Shown piece after piece: positions 25,047-33,403 of a DNA stretch of 64,000 nt. Both the position numbers and the translations under genes were made by a program. Each line of letters begins with the position of its first letter. Position 1 is the stretch's first letter. The DNA lies in NCBI RefSeq assembly GCF_024691275.1, contig NZ_JAILNU010000117.1, positions 1 to 64,000 on the forward strand, in the 5' to 3' direction. The stretch comes from Ruminococcus sp. GTDB taxonomy: Bacteria; Bacillota; Clostridia; Oscillospirales; Ruminococcaceae. The notes under the pieces were generated by a model. That model was not told the origin of the DNA. It saw nothing but the letters and a program-made list of their open reading frames with translations, and ran no database searches.

Positions 25047-27824
25047 ATGGCACAGGATTATAACAGTACTCTTAATTTACCGCAGACAGAGTTCCCCATG
25101 CGTGGAAATCTGCCGAAGAGAGAACCCGAAACTCTCAAAAAATGGGAAGACGAAAGACTCTATTACAAGATGATAGAGAAGAACAAGGGCAAGACTCCTT
25201 ACATTCTTCATGATGGACCTCCGTATGCAAACGGTGAGATCCATCTTGGTCATGCTCTTAACAAGTCTCTCAAGGATTTCATTGTTAAGTATAAGAATAT
25301 GAACGGATTCTGTGCTCCTTATGTTCCTGGCTGGGACACTCACGGCCTTCCTATCGAGCTCAAGGCTATGAAGGCTATCGGCGTCGAGAACGGAGCTATC
25401 CCTGCAGTTGACCTCAGAAAGCATTGCCGTGAATATGCTATGACTCAGGTCGCTAACCAGATGAAGGGCTTCAAGAGACTGGGCTCACTGGGTGACTATG
25501 ATTATCCTTACCTTACACTTCGTCCCGAGTACGAAGCAAAACAGGTGGAAGTATTCGGCTCAATGGTAAAGAAGGGCTATATGTACAAGGGCTTAAAGCC
25601 TGTATACTGGTGCCCTGACTGTAATACAGCTCTCGCTGAGGCTGAGATCGAGTACTCAAACGATCCATGCTATTCTATCTATGTCAAGTTCAATGTGACT
25701 GATGATAAGGGCATCTTCACAGGTCTCGGACTTGACCTTTCAAAGATATATTTCGTTATCTGGACTACTACTACATGGACTATCCCGGGCAACCTGGCTA
25801 TATGCCTCGGTCCTGAGTACAACTATACCCTCGTTCACGTAGGCGATGAGTACTACGTAATGGCTGAGGAGCTCGTAAAAACTACTATGGAGACAGCAGG
25901 TATCACTGAGTATACCACAGAGCATATCTTCACAGGCGCTGAGCTCGAAGGCATGAAGACAAAGCACCCTCTCTATGACCGTCCGTCACCGATAATCGTC
26001 GGCGACCACGTTACTCTTGAAAGCGGTACAGGCTGCGTACATACAGCTCCAGGCTACGGTGTAGAGGACTTTGAGGTGTGCAAGAAGTACGACGATATCG
26101 GTATCATCGTATGCGTTGACTCTAAGGGCAAGCAGACCGCAGAAGCAGGCGAATTCGAGGGAATGGACACAGATCAGGCTAACAAGGCAATCGCTGCAAA
26201 GCTCACAGAGCTGGGCGCTATGCTTGCTACTCAGAAGATCGTCCACCAGTACCCACATTGCTGGAGATGTAACAGCCCTATCATATACAGAGCTACAGAG
26301 CAGTGGTTCTGCTCGGTAAACGGCTTCAAGGACGACGCTATCAAGGCTATCGAGTCCGTTCAGTGGATCCCTGAGTGGGGCGAGGACAGAATCAAGGGCA
26401 TGGTACGCGACAGAAGCGACTGGTGTATCTCGCGTCAGAGAACATGGGGCGTTCCGATTCCTGTTGTTTACTGTAAGGAATGCGGCAAGCCTATCTGCAA
26501 CGACGAGACTATCAAGGCTATATCCGAGCTTTTCCGCAAGGAAGGCAGCGACGCATGGTGGATAAAGGATACAAGCGAATTTATCCCCGCAAGCGTTAAG
26601 TGCGAGTGCGGCTGCGGCGAGTTCACTAAGGAATACGACATCATGGACGTTTGGTTCGACAGCGGTGTATCTCATACATCCGTTATGGAAGGAGAGGACT
26701 TCCCGAGCCTTTCATGGCCTGCTGACCTTTATCTCGAAGGCGCTGACCAGTACAGAGGCTGGTTCCAGTCATCGCTCCTTACATCTGTTGTATACAAGGG
26801 ACAGTCTCCTTACAAGGCTGTATGCACCCACGGCTGGGTAGTTGACGGCGAGGGCAAGGCAATGCACAAGTCCCTCGGAAACGGTATCGACCCAAGCGAG
26901 ATAACAGGACAGTACGGTGCTGATATCCTCCGTCTGTGGGCAGCTTCATCGGATTACCACAGCGATATCCGTATCTCAAAGCCGATCCTCGGACAGCTTT
27001 CAGACGCTTATAAGAAGATCAGAAATACTGCCCGTTTCATTCTCGGAAATCTGGGTAACGGCGCAGGCTTCGATCCCGACAAGGACAGCGTAAGCGACGA
27101 TCAGCTCACAGAGCTCGATAAATGGGCTCTCATGAAGCTTGACTCTCTTATTGACACTATGAAGAAGGGCTACGATGCATTCGATTTCCATATCGCTCTC
27201 CACGCTCTTCACAACTTCTGTGTAATAGATATGTCCAACTTCTACCTTGACATCATCAAGGACAGACTTTACTGCGAGAAGGAGGATTCCGTACTCCGCC
27301 GCGCAGCTCAGACAGCAATGTATCGCATAATCAGTGCGATGACAAGACTTGCTGCTCCTATCATTTCATTCACAGCCGAGGAGATCTGGCAGTTCATGCC
27401 TCACTCATCTGCTGACGACAAGGAAAGCGTATTCCTCAACCAGATGCCCGAAAAGAGCGGCATCGAGTTCAGCGCTGAGTTCGTTGATAAGTGGGAATTC
27501 ATCTATAATACACGTCTGGGCGTAAACAAGGTGCTCGAAGAAGCTCGTAACGCCAAGACTATCGGTAAGTCTCTTGAGGCTAAGATAATCATCAAGAGCA
27601 GCGATGCTGACTATGACAGATACGTTTCACTGGCTGACCAGCTCAAGGATATCCTCATCGTTTCAGGCGTTGAGGTAGAGAAGAGCGGTGCTGAAACTGC
27701 CTTCGAGGTAGCTAAGGCTGAAGGCGAAAAGTGCGAGCGCTGCTGGTGCTTCAGCAAGTACGTCGGCACAAATCATGACCACCCAACTCTCTGCGAGAGA
27801 TGTGCAGTGGCTGTAGAAGCTTAA
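25047..27824 (+). CDS. ileS: Isoleucyl-tRNA synthetase
   Basis: This 925-residue class I aminoacyl-tRNA synthetase has the HIGH motif as HLGH (PYANGEIHLGHALNKSLKD) and the KMSKS loop as MHKSLGN. The CP1 editing domain has TTTWTIPGN and SGTGCVHTAPG. C-terminal zinc-ribbon cysteines are present (CERCWCF ... CERC). The family length is normal for the bacterial IleS type. The leader between divIVA and ileS is only 100 bases, too short for a full T-box. Codon choice is more biased towards highly expressed codons than in flanking genes, as expected. Confidence 0.97.
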   Translation: MAQDYNSTLNLPQTEFPMRGNLPKREPETLKKWEDERLYYKMIEKNKGKTPYILHDGPPYANGEIHLGHALNKSLKDFIVKYKNMNGFCAPYVPGWDTHGLPIELKAMKAIGVENGAIPAVDLRKHCREYAMTQVANQMKGFKRLGSLGDYDYPYLTLRPEYEAKQVEVFGSMVKKGYMYKGLKPVYWCPDCNTALAEAEIEYSNDPCYSIYVKFNVTDDKGIFTGLGLDLSKIYFVIWTTTTWTIPGNLAICLGPEYNYTLVHVGDEYYVMAEELVKTTMETAGITEYTTEHIFTGAELEGMKTKHPLYDRPSPIIVGDHVTLESGTGCVHTAPGYGVEDFEVCKKYDDIGIIVCVDSKGKQTAEAGEFEGMDTDQANKAIAAKLTELGAMLATQKIVHQYPHCWRCNSPIIYRATEQWFCSVNGFKDDAIKAIESVQWIPEWGEDRIKGMVRDRSDWCISRQRTWGVPIPVVYCKECGKPICNDETIKAISELFRKEGSDAWWIKDTSEFIPASVKCECGCGEFTKEYDIMDVWFDSGVSHTSVMEGEDFPSLSWPADLYLEGADQYRGWFQSSLLTSVVYKGQSPYKAVCTHGWVVDGEGKAMHKSLGNGIDPSEITGQYGADILRLWAASSDYHSDIRISKPILGQLSDAYKKIRNTARFILGNLGNGAGFDPDKDSVSDDQLTELDKWALMKLDSLIDTMKKGYDAFDFHIALHALHNFCVIDMSNFYLDIIKDRLYCEKEDSVLRRAAQTAMYRIISAMTRLAAPIISFTAEEIWQFMPHSSADDKESVFLNQMPEKSGIEFSAEFVDKWEFIYNTRLGVNKVLEEARNAKTIGKSLEAKIIIKSSDADYDRYVSLADQLKDILIVSGVEVEKSGAETAFEVAKAEGEKCERCWCFSKYVGTNHDHPTLCERCAVAVEA

Positions 27825-27837
27825 TTTGTACTATATT

Positions 27838-27863
27838 GCCTGTCGGCTCATGGGTCGGCAGGC
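27838..27863 (+). other. Hairpin in the ileS-lspA gap
   Basis: A 10-bp stem with two G-T pairs (GCCTGTCGGC / GTCGGCAGGC) and a 6-base loop lies 14 bases after the ileS stop. No T-run follows, so this is more likely an RNA processing or stability hairpin than a strong terminator. Confidence 0.4.
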
Positions 27864-27888
27864 AGTCTTATTGAAAGGATAAAACAAC

Positions 27889-28398
27889 GTGGCTATAATT
27901 CTTGTACTGATGATTGCGGCTCTTGTCGGAGCTGACCAGCTCGTGAAATACTGGGCTGTACATGAACTGCGACCTGTGGGGACGATGGACTTTATCCACA
28001 TCGGCGATCTCAAGATATTCGATCTGACGTATCTGGAGAACCGCGGAGCAATATTCGGAAGTATGGCGGGAAAAAGATGGTTCCTTGTGGGCTTTACCAG
28101 CCTTATCGTAATAGCAGGCATCGTCGTCCTTTTCAAGGTATATCGCCGCTCGAAGCTTCTCGGCGTTGCGGTTGCCTTGTTCGTTGCAGGCGGTATCGGC
28201 AACCTCATTGACCGCATACGCTATGCCTATGTTGTGGATATGTTCGAGCTGAAGCTCTTTAAATTCGCTATTTTCAACGTGGCGGACATATGCGTGACGA
28301 TAGCATTCGTGATGCTCCTTATTTACGCATTCTTCATCGACCCGAAAATCGAAAAGGCTAAAAAAGCCGAGGCTGAAAAGGCGGGAAGCAATGAATGA
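27889..28398 (+). CDS. lspA: Lipoprotein signal peptidase (signal peptidase II)
   Basis: This 169-residue membrane aspartic protease cleaves signal peptides of lipidated prolipoproteins; this window alone encodes several likely substrates. It starts at GTG 27889 with GAAAGGA before it. There are four membrane helices, with an early motif ADQLVKYW. The catalytic aspartates are in GGIGNLIDRIRYAYVVDMFEL and FNVADICVTI. The C-terminal tail is lysine/alanine-rich. It overlaps the RluD-type gene by 8 bases. Confidence 0.95.
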   Translation: MAIILVLMIAALVGADQLVKYWAVHELRPVGTMDFIHIGDLKIFDLTYLENRGAIFGSMAGKRWFLVGFTSLIVIAGIVVLFKVYRRSKLLGVAVALFVAGGIGNLIDRIRYAYVVDMFELKLFKFAIFNVADICVTIAFVMLLIYAFFIDPKIEKAKKAEAEKAGSNE

Positions 28399-29305
28399 GA
28401 CTGTAGTGCTCAGCGTTCAGCCTGAGGATTCGGGAAGCCGCATAGATAAGTATATTTCGGACAATATTGCTGAGCTGACGCGCTCTGCGGTGCAGGGACT
28501 TATCGAAAAGAGCCTCGTTCTTGTGAACGGCAGGACAGTCAGCAAGAACTGCAAGCTCAAAGGCGGCGAGGAGATATCCGTAGAGATACCCGAACCCGAG
28601 CCTATGGACGCTGTACCCGAGGATATACCTCTCGATATCGTCTATGAGGACGACGACCTCCTTGTGGTCAACAAGCCAAAGGGCATGGTAGTACACCCTG
28701 CTCACGGAAACTATACGGGAACTCTCGTGAATGCGCTCCTGTATCACTGCGGAGACAGCCTTTCGGGAATAAACGGCGTGATACGTCCGGGGATAGTCCA
28801 CCGTATCGACAAGAATACCAGCGGACTTCTCATCGTTGCGAAGAACGACGCTTCGCACCTGAAGCTTGCCGAGCAGATAAAGGTACACAGCTTCACCCGC
28901 GAGTACGAAGCAGTCGCAAGCGGCTATTTCAAGGAGACCGAGGGCACTATCGACGCTCCTATAGGCAGACATAAGACCGACCGCAAGAAAATGTGCGTGA
29001 CAACCGAGAATTCACGAAACGCAGTCACTCACTACAGCGTCATCAAGCAGTATGGCGGCTATGCCCACGTAAGACTGAAACTCGAAACGGGAAGAACTCA
29101 CCAGATAAGAGTTCACCTGAGCTATATCGGTCACCCTGTACTGGGGGACGATGTTTACGGGAAGCCATACAATGGCATCGAGGGTCAGTGTCTCCACGCC
29201 CGCAAAATAGGCTTTATCCACCCGACAACAGGGGAGTATATGGAGTTCGTCAGCGACCTTCCCGATTATTTTGTATCCATTCTTTCAAAGCTCGAAAAAA
29301 TGTAG
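28391..29305 (+). CDS. RluA/RluD family 23S rRNA pseudouridine synthase
   Basis: This 304-residue protein has an N-terminal S4 domain (SRIDKYISDNIAELTRSAVQ) and a pseudouridine synthase domain with catalytic aspartate in GIVHRIDKNTSGLLIVAKND. It also has NKPKGMVVHPAHG and the late GRTHQIRVHLSYIGHPVLGD. The S4 domain and length fit RluD (YlyB in Bacillus, also next to lspA), which modifies 23S rRNA helix 69. Exact target sites are inferred from the family. Its start lies inside the lspA end, so expression is coupled. Confidence 0.92.
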   Translation: MNETVVLSVQPEDSGSRIDKYISDNIAELTRSAVQGLIEKSLVLVNGRTVSKNCKLKGGEEISVEIPEPEPMDAVPEDIPLDIVYEDDDLLVVNKPKGMVVHPAHGNYTGTLVNALLYHCGDSLSGINGVIRPGIVHRIDKNTSGLLIVAKNDASHLKLAEQIKVHSFTREYEAVASGYFKETEGTIDAPIGRHKTDRKKMCVTTENSRNAVTHYSVIKQYGGYAHVRLKLETGRTHQIRVHLSYIGHPVLGDDVYGKPYNGIEGQCLHARKIGFIHPTTGEYMEFVSDLPDYFVSILSKLEKM

Positions 29306-29316
29306 GAGGTATACCA

Positions 29317-30138
29317 TTGTTTGAAGATATCTCAAAGGTAGTTCTCCTCAGTGACATGGACGGCACTCTGCTTGATTCCCACAAGCAGATAACCGACACC
29401 GACCGACGCGCTATTGAGCGCTTTACGGCTATGGGCGGTCATTTTACAGTGGCTACGGGACGCACGATACAGTCCTTTGACCAGTACCGTTCCATGCTTG
29501 AGCTGAAATACCCCATTATAATGTATAACGGAGCGGCTATCCATGATTATATCAGCGGAAAGGCCCTCTATACACACCCTCTGCCCCTTGAAGCGAAGGC
29601 TTATACAAGAGAGCTCTTGGAGCTTATGCCTCAGGCAGGCGGCGAGGTGCTGAAAGCGGAAGGCACGTTCGTTTTCAGCAATACCGATTATCAGCAGCTG
29701 CATACAAAGCTCTGCAATATCGTGCCGAATTATGCGGAACTGTCAGACATTGCCGACGGCGGTTGGCTGAAGGTCCTTTTCTCACTTGCTCCGGAAGACG
29801 TGGATTATATGCAGATACTCGTTAAGAAACAGGCATATGAGGGAGTGGACTTCGTTAAATCGTCGGATATATTCCTTGAGATGCTCCCAAAAGGAGTGAG
29901 CAAGGGCTCGGCTCTGGCACAGTACAGAAAGCTCGAAGGCATGGAGGACTTCACCTTCGTGTCTATAGGCGACTTCGACAACGATATAGAGATGATAGTC
30001 GAAGCTGACTTAGGAGCTTGTCCTGCCAATGCGGAGGACTCCGTAAAGGCAAAGGCCGACCTCGTTCTCACCCGTACCAACGATGAGGGCGCGGTGGCTG
30101 AACTTATAGAACATATAACCGAAAGGTGCAGCAAATAA
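29317..30138 (+). CDS. Cof-type HAD phosphatase
   Basis: This 273-residue HAD hydrolase has motif I LSDMDGTLLDSHKQ at the N terminus and motif IV SIGDFDNDIEMI near the C terminus, with a C2-type cap between (Cof/HAD-IIB). The start is TTG 29317, seven bases after AGGAGG; a longer frame reaching back into the RluD gene is not supported. Family members dephosphorylate sugar phosphates, flavins or nucleotides, so the substrate cannot be named. It lies 11 bases after the RluD-type gene. Confidence 0.88.
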   Translation: MFEDISKVVLLSDMDGTLLDSHKQITDTDRRAIERFTAMGGHFTVATGRTIQSFDQYRSMLELKYPIIMYNGAAIHDYISGKALYTHPLPLEAKAYTRELLELMPQAGGEVLKAEGTFVFSNTDYQQLHTKLCNIVPNYAELSDIADGGWLKVLFSLAPEDVDYMQILVKKQAYEGVDFVKSSDIFLEMLPKGVSKGSALAQYRKLEGMEDFTFVSIGDFDNDIEMIVEADLGACPANAEDSVKAKADLVLTRTNDEGAVAELIEHITERCSK

Positions 30139-30142
30139 CAGA

Positions 30143-30466
30143 ATGAAAAAGAAAGCGGCAATAATCACATACATAATAAGCATATTCTGCCTGCTGGGAC
30201 TGCTGGCGCTGCTTGTGTACAGCGCATTCTACGACAAGGCCTCCCATGCTACGGCAAGCTTTACTCTCAATGATGCAGCGATACTCAGCCTTGCACTGTT
30301 CGCAATACCCATGTGGGGCGCTTCTGTATTCCTTATCAAAGCACTCAGACTGAGAGGTACACTGCATGAGAAACAGAACAAGCTGTTCATAATCTTCCCT
30401 GCGATGCTATGCAGCGGATTCTTTGTGTTCTACGGTATCGTTCTGATAAATATGGCTCTGAAATAA
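30143..30466 (+). CDS. Small membrane protein, three predicted helices
   Basis: This 107-residue hydrophobic protein has three membrane segments (near residues 5-27, 43-65 and 83-104). It starts 4 bases after the HAD stop with only a weak ribosome site (GAAAGGTG). No domain recognised. It is probably the last gene of the ileS-lspA-rlu-HAD run, since an inverted repeat and a new promoter follow about 70 bases later. Confidence 0.6.
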   Translation: MKKKAAIITYIISIFCLLGLLALLVYSAFYDKASHATASFTLNDAAILSLALFAIPMWGASVFLIKALRLRGTLHEKQNKLFIIFPAMLCSGFFVFYGIVLINMALK

Positions 30467-30536
30467 AAGAAACAGATGCTCAGGGGATAAATAGCGCTCA
30501 GAGGCATATACAATAGTTAAAAGATGAATTTCAGTT

Positions 30537-30578
30537 AGCAAAAAATGTGTTGCAATCTTACATTTTTTGCTGTATAAT
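30537..30578 (+). promoter_or_regulatory. Transketolase promoter overlapped by a perfect inverted repeat
   Basis: TTGCAA (30550-30555) and TATAAT (30573-30578) have a 17-base spacer. A perfect 12-bp inverted repeat (30537-30548 and 30560-30571, AGCAAAAAATGT / ACATTTTTTGCT) spans the -35 and abuts the -10. This is an operator-like placement. It could also act as a weak two-way terminator. Confidence 0.6.
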
Positions 30579-30600
30579 ATATTTGTAGCTTTTTATTGCA

Positions 30601-30735
30601 GGGGCGGGCGGCTGTCTAAACATAATTAGGGGGGGCGACCGAGAAACCCGCCCACTGCTGTCAAAATCGGTACGAAATAACCGCTTCTGACATATCCCCC
30701 TTATACGTAAATCGCGGCGTGTGCCGTTAAATAAA
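30601..30735 (+). ncRNA. Candidate structured 5' leader of the transketolase operon
   Basis: About 170 bases separate the promoter from the start. The leader contains GGGCGGG (30602-30608) pairing with CCCGCCC (30647-30653), ACCGA (30638-30642) pairing with TCGGT (30667-30671), and a G-run (30629-30635) that could pair with CCCCC (30696-30700). The crossing pattern suggests a pseudoknotted fold. It matches no riboswitch class that I know. Structure is inferred by eye. Confidence 0.35.
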
Positions 30736-30750
30736 ATCATGGAGGTCATT

Positions 30751-31590
30751 ATGGACGCAAAGCTTAAAAAGGAATTGCAGAAAACAGCCTGCAAGGTTAG
30801 AATGGGCGTTATCGAGGGCACTTATAACGCTAAATCAGGTCATCCGGGCGGCTCGCTCTCTATCAGCGATACTCTGACATATCTCTATTTCAATAAGATG
30901 AATAACGATCCAAAGAATCCTGACGCTCCCGACAGAGACAGATTTGTCCTCTCAAAGGGACATACAGCTCCTGCTCTTTATTCGGTTCTGGCTCAGAAAG
31001 GCTATTTCTCAGTTGAGGAGCTGAAGTCGCTCCGCCACATCGGTGCGCTTCTTCAGGGACACCCATGTATTCATATCCCCGGTGTAGATATGTCCAGCGG
31101 TTCACTGGGACAGGGCATCTCTGCTGCTTGCGGTATGGCTCTTGCAGGAAAGATCGACGGAAAGTCATATAAGGTATATACAGTTCTCGGCGACGGCGAG
31201 ATCGAGGAAGGTCAGGTTTGGGAGGCAGCTATGTTCGCTGCTCACAAGAAGCTCACTAACCTCATTGCTATCGTTGATAATAATGGTCTCCAGATAGACG
31301 GTCCTATTACTGAGGTATGCTCACCCGAGCCTATCACAGACAAGTTCGCAGCATTCGGCTGGCACGTTATCACTATGGACGCTCACGATTTCGACGATAT
31401 CGACAGAGCTTTCACAGAAGCTGAGTCCGTTAAGGACAAGCCTGTTGCTATAATTCAGAAGTCTACAAAGGGCAAGGGCGTTTCATTCATGGAAAATCAG
31501 GTAGGCTGGCACGGTACAGCTCCTAACAAGGAACAGTACGAGCAGGCTATGTCAGAGCTTAATGCGCAGTTAAAGGAATTGGAGGACTAA
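30751..31590 (+). CDS. Transketolase, N-terminal subunit
   Basis: This 279-residue protein starts at ATG 30751 with TGGAGG before it. It is the thiamine-diphosphate-binding half of transketolase: SGHPGGSLSISD, the early catalytic His region KGHTAPALYS, and the ThDP motif GDGEIEEGQVWEA ... NNGLQIDG. In Firmicutes and archaea transketolase is often split in two adjacent genes; the C-terminal half is next, 5 bases on. Together they move C2 units between sugar phosphates in the non-oxidative pentose phosphate pathway. Confidence 0.95.
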   Translation: MDAKLKKELQKTACKVRMGVIEGTYNAKSGHPGGSLSISDTLTYLYFNKMNNDPKNPDAPDRDRFVLSKGHTAPALYSVLAQKGYFSVEELKSLRHIGALLQGHPCIHIPGVDMSSGSLGQGISAACGMALAGKIDGKSYKVYTVLGDGEIEEGQVWEAAMFAAHKKLTNLIAIVDNNGLQIDGPITEVCSPEPITDKFAAFGWHVITMDAHDFDDIDRAFTEAESVKDKPVAIIQKSTKGKGVSFMENQVGWHGTAPNKEQYEQAMSELNAQLKELED

Positions 31591-31595
31591 TTATC

Positions 31596-32540
31596 ATGGC
31601 AGATGTAATCAAGAAGGCTACCAGAGAAAGCTACGGCGAGGCTCTCAAGGAGTTAGCCGAGGAATATAAGGACTTAGTAGTCCTCGACGCAGACCTTGCT
31701 GCTGCAACAAAGACAGGTATCTTCAAGAAGGCATACCCTGACCGTTTCTTCGACTGCGGTATCGCAGAGGCTAACATGATGGGCGTTGCAGCAGGTCTTG
31801 CAGCCTGCGGCAAGATCCCTTTCGCAAGCACATTCGCAATGTTCGCAGCAGGAAGAGCTTTTGAAATAGTAAGAAACTCTATCGGCTACCCACACCTCAA
31901 CGTAAAGATCGGCGCTACACACGCAGGTATCTCTGTTGGTGAGGACGGCGCTACACACCAGTGCAACGAGGATATCGCTCTTATGAGAACTATCCCGGGC
32001 ATGACTATCATCAATCCTTGTGATGATGTTGAAGCAAAGGCTGCCGTAAAGGCTGCTCTCGACTTCAACGGCCCTGTATATATGCGTTTTGGAAGACTTG
32101 CTGTTCCTGTTATCAATGACGCTGCAAGCTACAAGTTCGAGCTTGGCAAGGGCGTTGTTATGAAGGACGGTAAGGACGTTACTATCGTTGCAACAGGTCT
32201 TATGGTCAACGAAGCTGTTGAAGCTGCTAAGGCTCTCGAAGCTGAGGGCATCTCAGCAAGAGTTGTTAATATCCACACGATAAAGCCTCTCGATAAGGAG
32301 CTTATCTGCAAGTGCGCTAAGGAGACAGGTCTCATTGTAACTGCTGAGGAGCACAGCATCATCGGCGGTCTTGGCTCAGCTGTTGCAGAAGCTGTTACAG
32401 AATGCTGTCCTGTTCCCGTTATCAAGATCGGCGTGAACGACGAGTTCGGTCACTCGGGTCCTGCTGTTGACCTCCTCAAGGAGTTCGGTCTTTCAGCTGA
32501 GAACATCGCTAAGACAGTTAAGGCTGCTCTCAAGAAGTGA
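31596..32540 (+). CDS. Transketolase, C-terminal subunit
   Basis: This 314-residue protein has the pyrimidine-binding domain (VVLDADLAAATKT ... CGIAEANMMGVAAGLA, with the conserved Glu) and the C-terminal transketolase domain (VTAEEHSIIGGLGSAVAE). It forms the active site with the N-terminal subunit encoded directly upstream. TTGGAGG precedes the ATG. A terminator follows, so the two genes form one operon. Confidence 0.95.
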   Translation: MADVIKKATRESYGEALKELAEEYKDLVVLDADLAAATKTGIFKKAYPDRFFDCGIAEANMMGVAAGLAACGKIPFASTFAMFAAGRAFEIVRNSIGYPHLNVKIGATHAGISVGEDGATHQCNEDIALMRTIPGMTIINPCDDVEAKAAVKAALDFNGPVYMRFGRLAVPVINDAASYKFELGKGVVMKDGKDVTIVATGLMVNEAVEAAKALEAEGISARVVNIHTIKPLDKELICKCAKETGLIVTAEEHSIIGGLGSAVAEAVTECCPVPVIKIGVNDEFGHSGPAVDLLKEFGLSAENIAKTVKAALKK

Positions 32541-32561
32541 GCTGAATTGTAATATGAAGAT

Positions 32562-32586
32562 AAAGGGCACAGTTATGTGCCCTTTT
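32562..32586 (+). terminator. Terminator of the transketolase operon
   Basis: The stem AAAGGGCAC / GTGCCCTTT has a 6-base loop and a short T-run. Confidence 0.8.
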
Positions 32587-32596
32587 GATATTTGCC

Positions 32597-32629
32597 ATAA
32601 AAAAGCTGCTCTCATGTGAGAGCAGCTTT
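32597..32629 (-). terminator. Terminator of the SH3-domain protein gene
   Basis: On the minus strand a perfect 13-bp stem (32602-32614 with 32617-32629, core GCTGCTCTCA) is followed by six T. A near copy of this hairpin ends the next minus-strand gene at 33374-33397. Confidence 0.85.
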
Positions 32630-32646
32630 ACTATTATCGGGTCAGC

Positions 32647-33252
32647 TTAGAATTCAGTACCGTTGTCAGATACACCGATAGCATACTGACCGTTCTGGTC
32701 GTAGAAGCATATCCAGCCTGTGTGTCCTGCATATGATGTCTTTAACCATACGCTGTTAGCATACTTCTTTGAGCCTGTGATAACAACTATAGTGTTGCGT
32801 GGGATGTATGTAAGAGTAGTATTTGACGAAGCTGTAGAACCTGGGTTCTTACGTAAACGAAGTGAGCTTGCTGTGATCTTGCACGGCCAGCCCTGCTTGA
32901 GGTTTGGAAGATATATCCAGCCTGACTTGAAGCCGTTTCCGCATCTGATACGTGAAGTGTAGCCCCATGAGCCAACTACAGATGTGATGATACAATCTGC
33001 ACCATACGGAGCTGTTCCTCTGATATTGGAGCTGTTTGCAGTGCTGCGTGATGAACGAACATTTACGCCGCTTGATACATTAACTGTATATACAACATTA
33101 GTTGCATAAGCTGCGTTTGCGCTCAACTCATTAACAAAAGAATTTGTCTTGATAAGACCGGCGGAGTTTAATGCAGCAGGTGCTGCGACGGCGCTGAACA
33201 TCATTGCGGCAGAGAGCGCGATAGTTGTGATACGTTTTTTGTTGGATTTCAT
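32647..33252 (-). CDS. Secreted protein with two bacterial SH3 domains
   Basis: This 201-residue protein has a signal peptide of about 45 residues with basic start MKSNKKR and a long hydrophobic stretch. Two SH3b-like domains follow: VNVSSGVNVRSSRST ... GWIYLPN (about residues 57-120) and ITASSLRLRKNPGST ... AGHTGWICFYD (about 125-185). SH3b domains bind peptidoglycan peptides, so it is probably wall-associated. No hydrolase domain is present. ACGGAGG precedes the start and the promoter and terminator are clear, so the gene is monocistronic. Confidence 0.82.
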   Translation of the reverse strand: MKSNKKRITTIALSAAMMFSAVAAPAALNSAGLIKTNSFVNELSANAAYATNVVYTVNVSSGVNVRSSRSTANSSNIRGTAPYGADCIITSVVGSWGYTSRIRCGNGFKSGWIYLPNLKQGWPCKITASSLRLRKNPGSTASSNTTLTYIPRNTIVVITGSKKYANSVWLKTSYAGHTGWICFYDQNGQYAIGVSDNGTEF

Positions 33253-33306
33253 AATAAAACCTCCGTTAAATATATTTGTAGTTCACAGAAAATGAACTAT
33301 GTATAT

Positions 33307-33335
33307 ATTGTATCATAACCGATGTAATATGTCAA
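33307..33335 (-). promoter_or_regulatory. Promoter of the SH3-domain protein gene
   Basis: On the minus strand TTGACA (33330-33335) and TACAAT (33307-33312) are 17 bases apart, about 55 bases before the ATG. Confidence 0.7.
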
Positions 33336-33359
33336 TATATTTTGTACGTGAAAAATATA

Positions 33360-33397
33360 TTATTACAAAAATAAGCTGCCCTCATATGAGAGCAGCT
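33360..33397 (-). terminator. Terminator of the 33404-34576 lipoprotein gene
   Basis: The stem at 33374-33397 (AGCTGCTCTCATATGAGGGCAG on the minus strand, one mismatch) is followed by TTATTTTTG. It nearly duplicates the hairpin at 32602-32629. Confidence 0.8.
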
Positions 33398-33403
33398 TTA
33401 TGA

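Noticed and set aside
25986-26675. Minus-strand open frame of 229 codons opposite ileS
   Set aside because: It is a shadow of a highly biased, well-recognised synthetase gene.
28993-29316. N-terminal extension of the HAD phosphatase reaching back into the RluD-type gene
   Set aside because: The extension is an out-of-frame reading of the pseudouridine synthase. TTG 29317 has AGGAGG at good spacing and the HAD motif follows directly.
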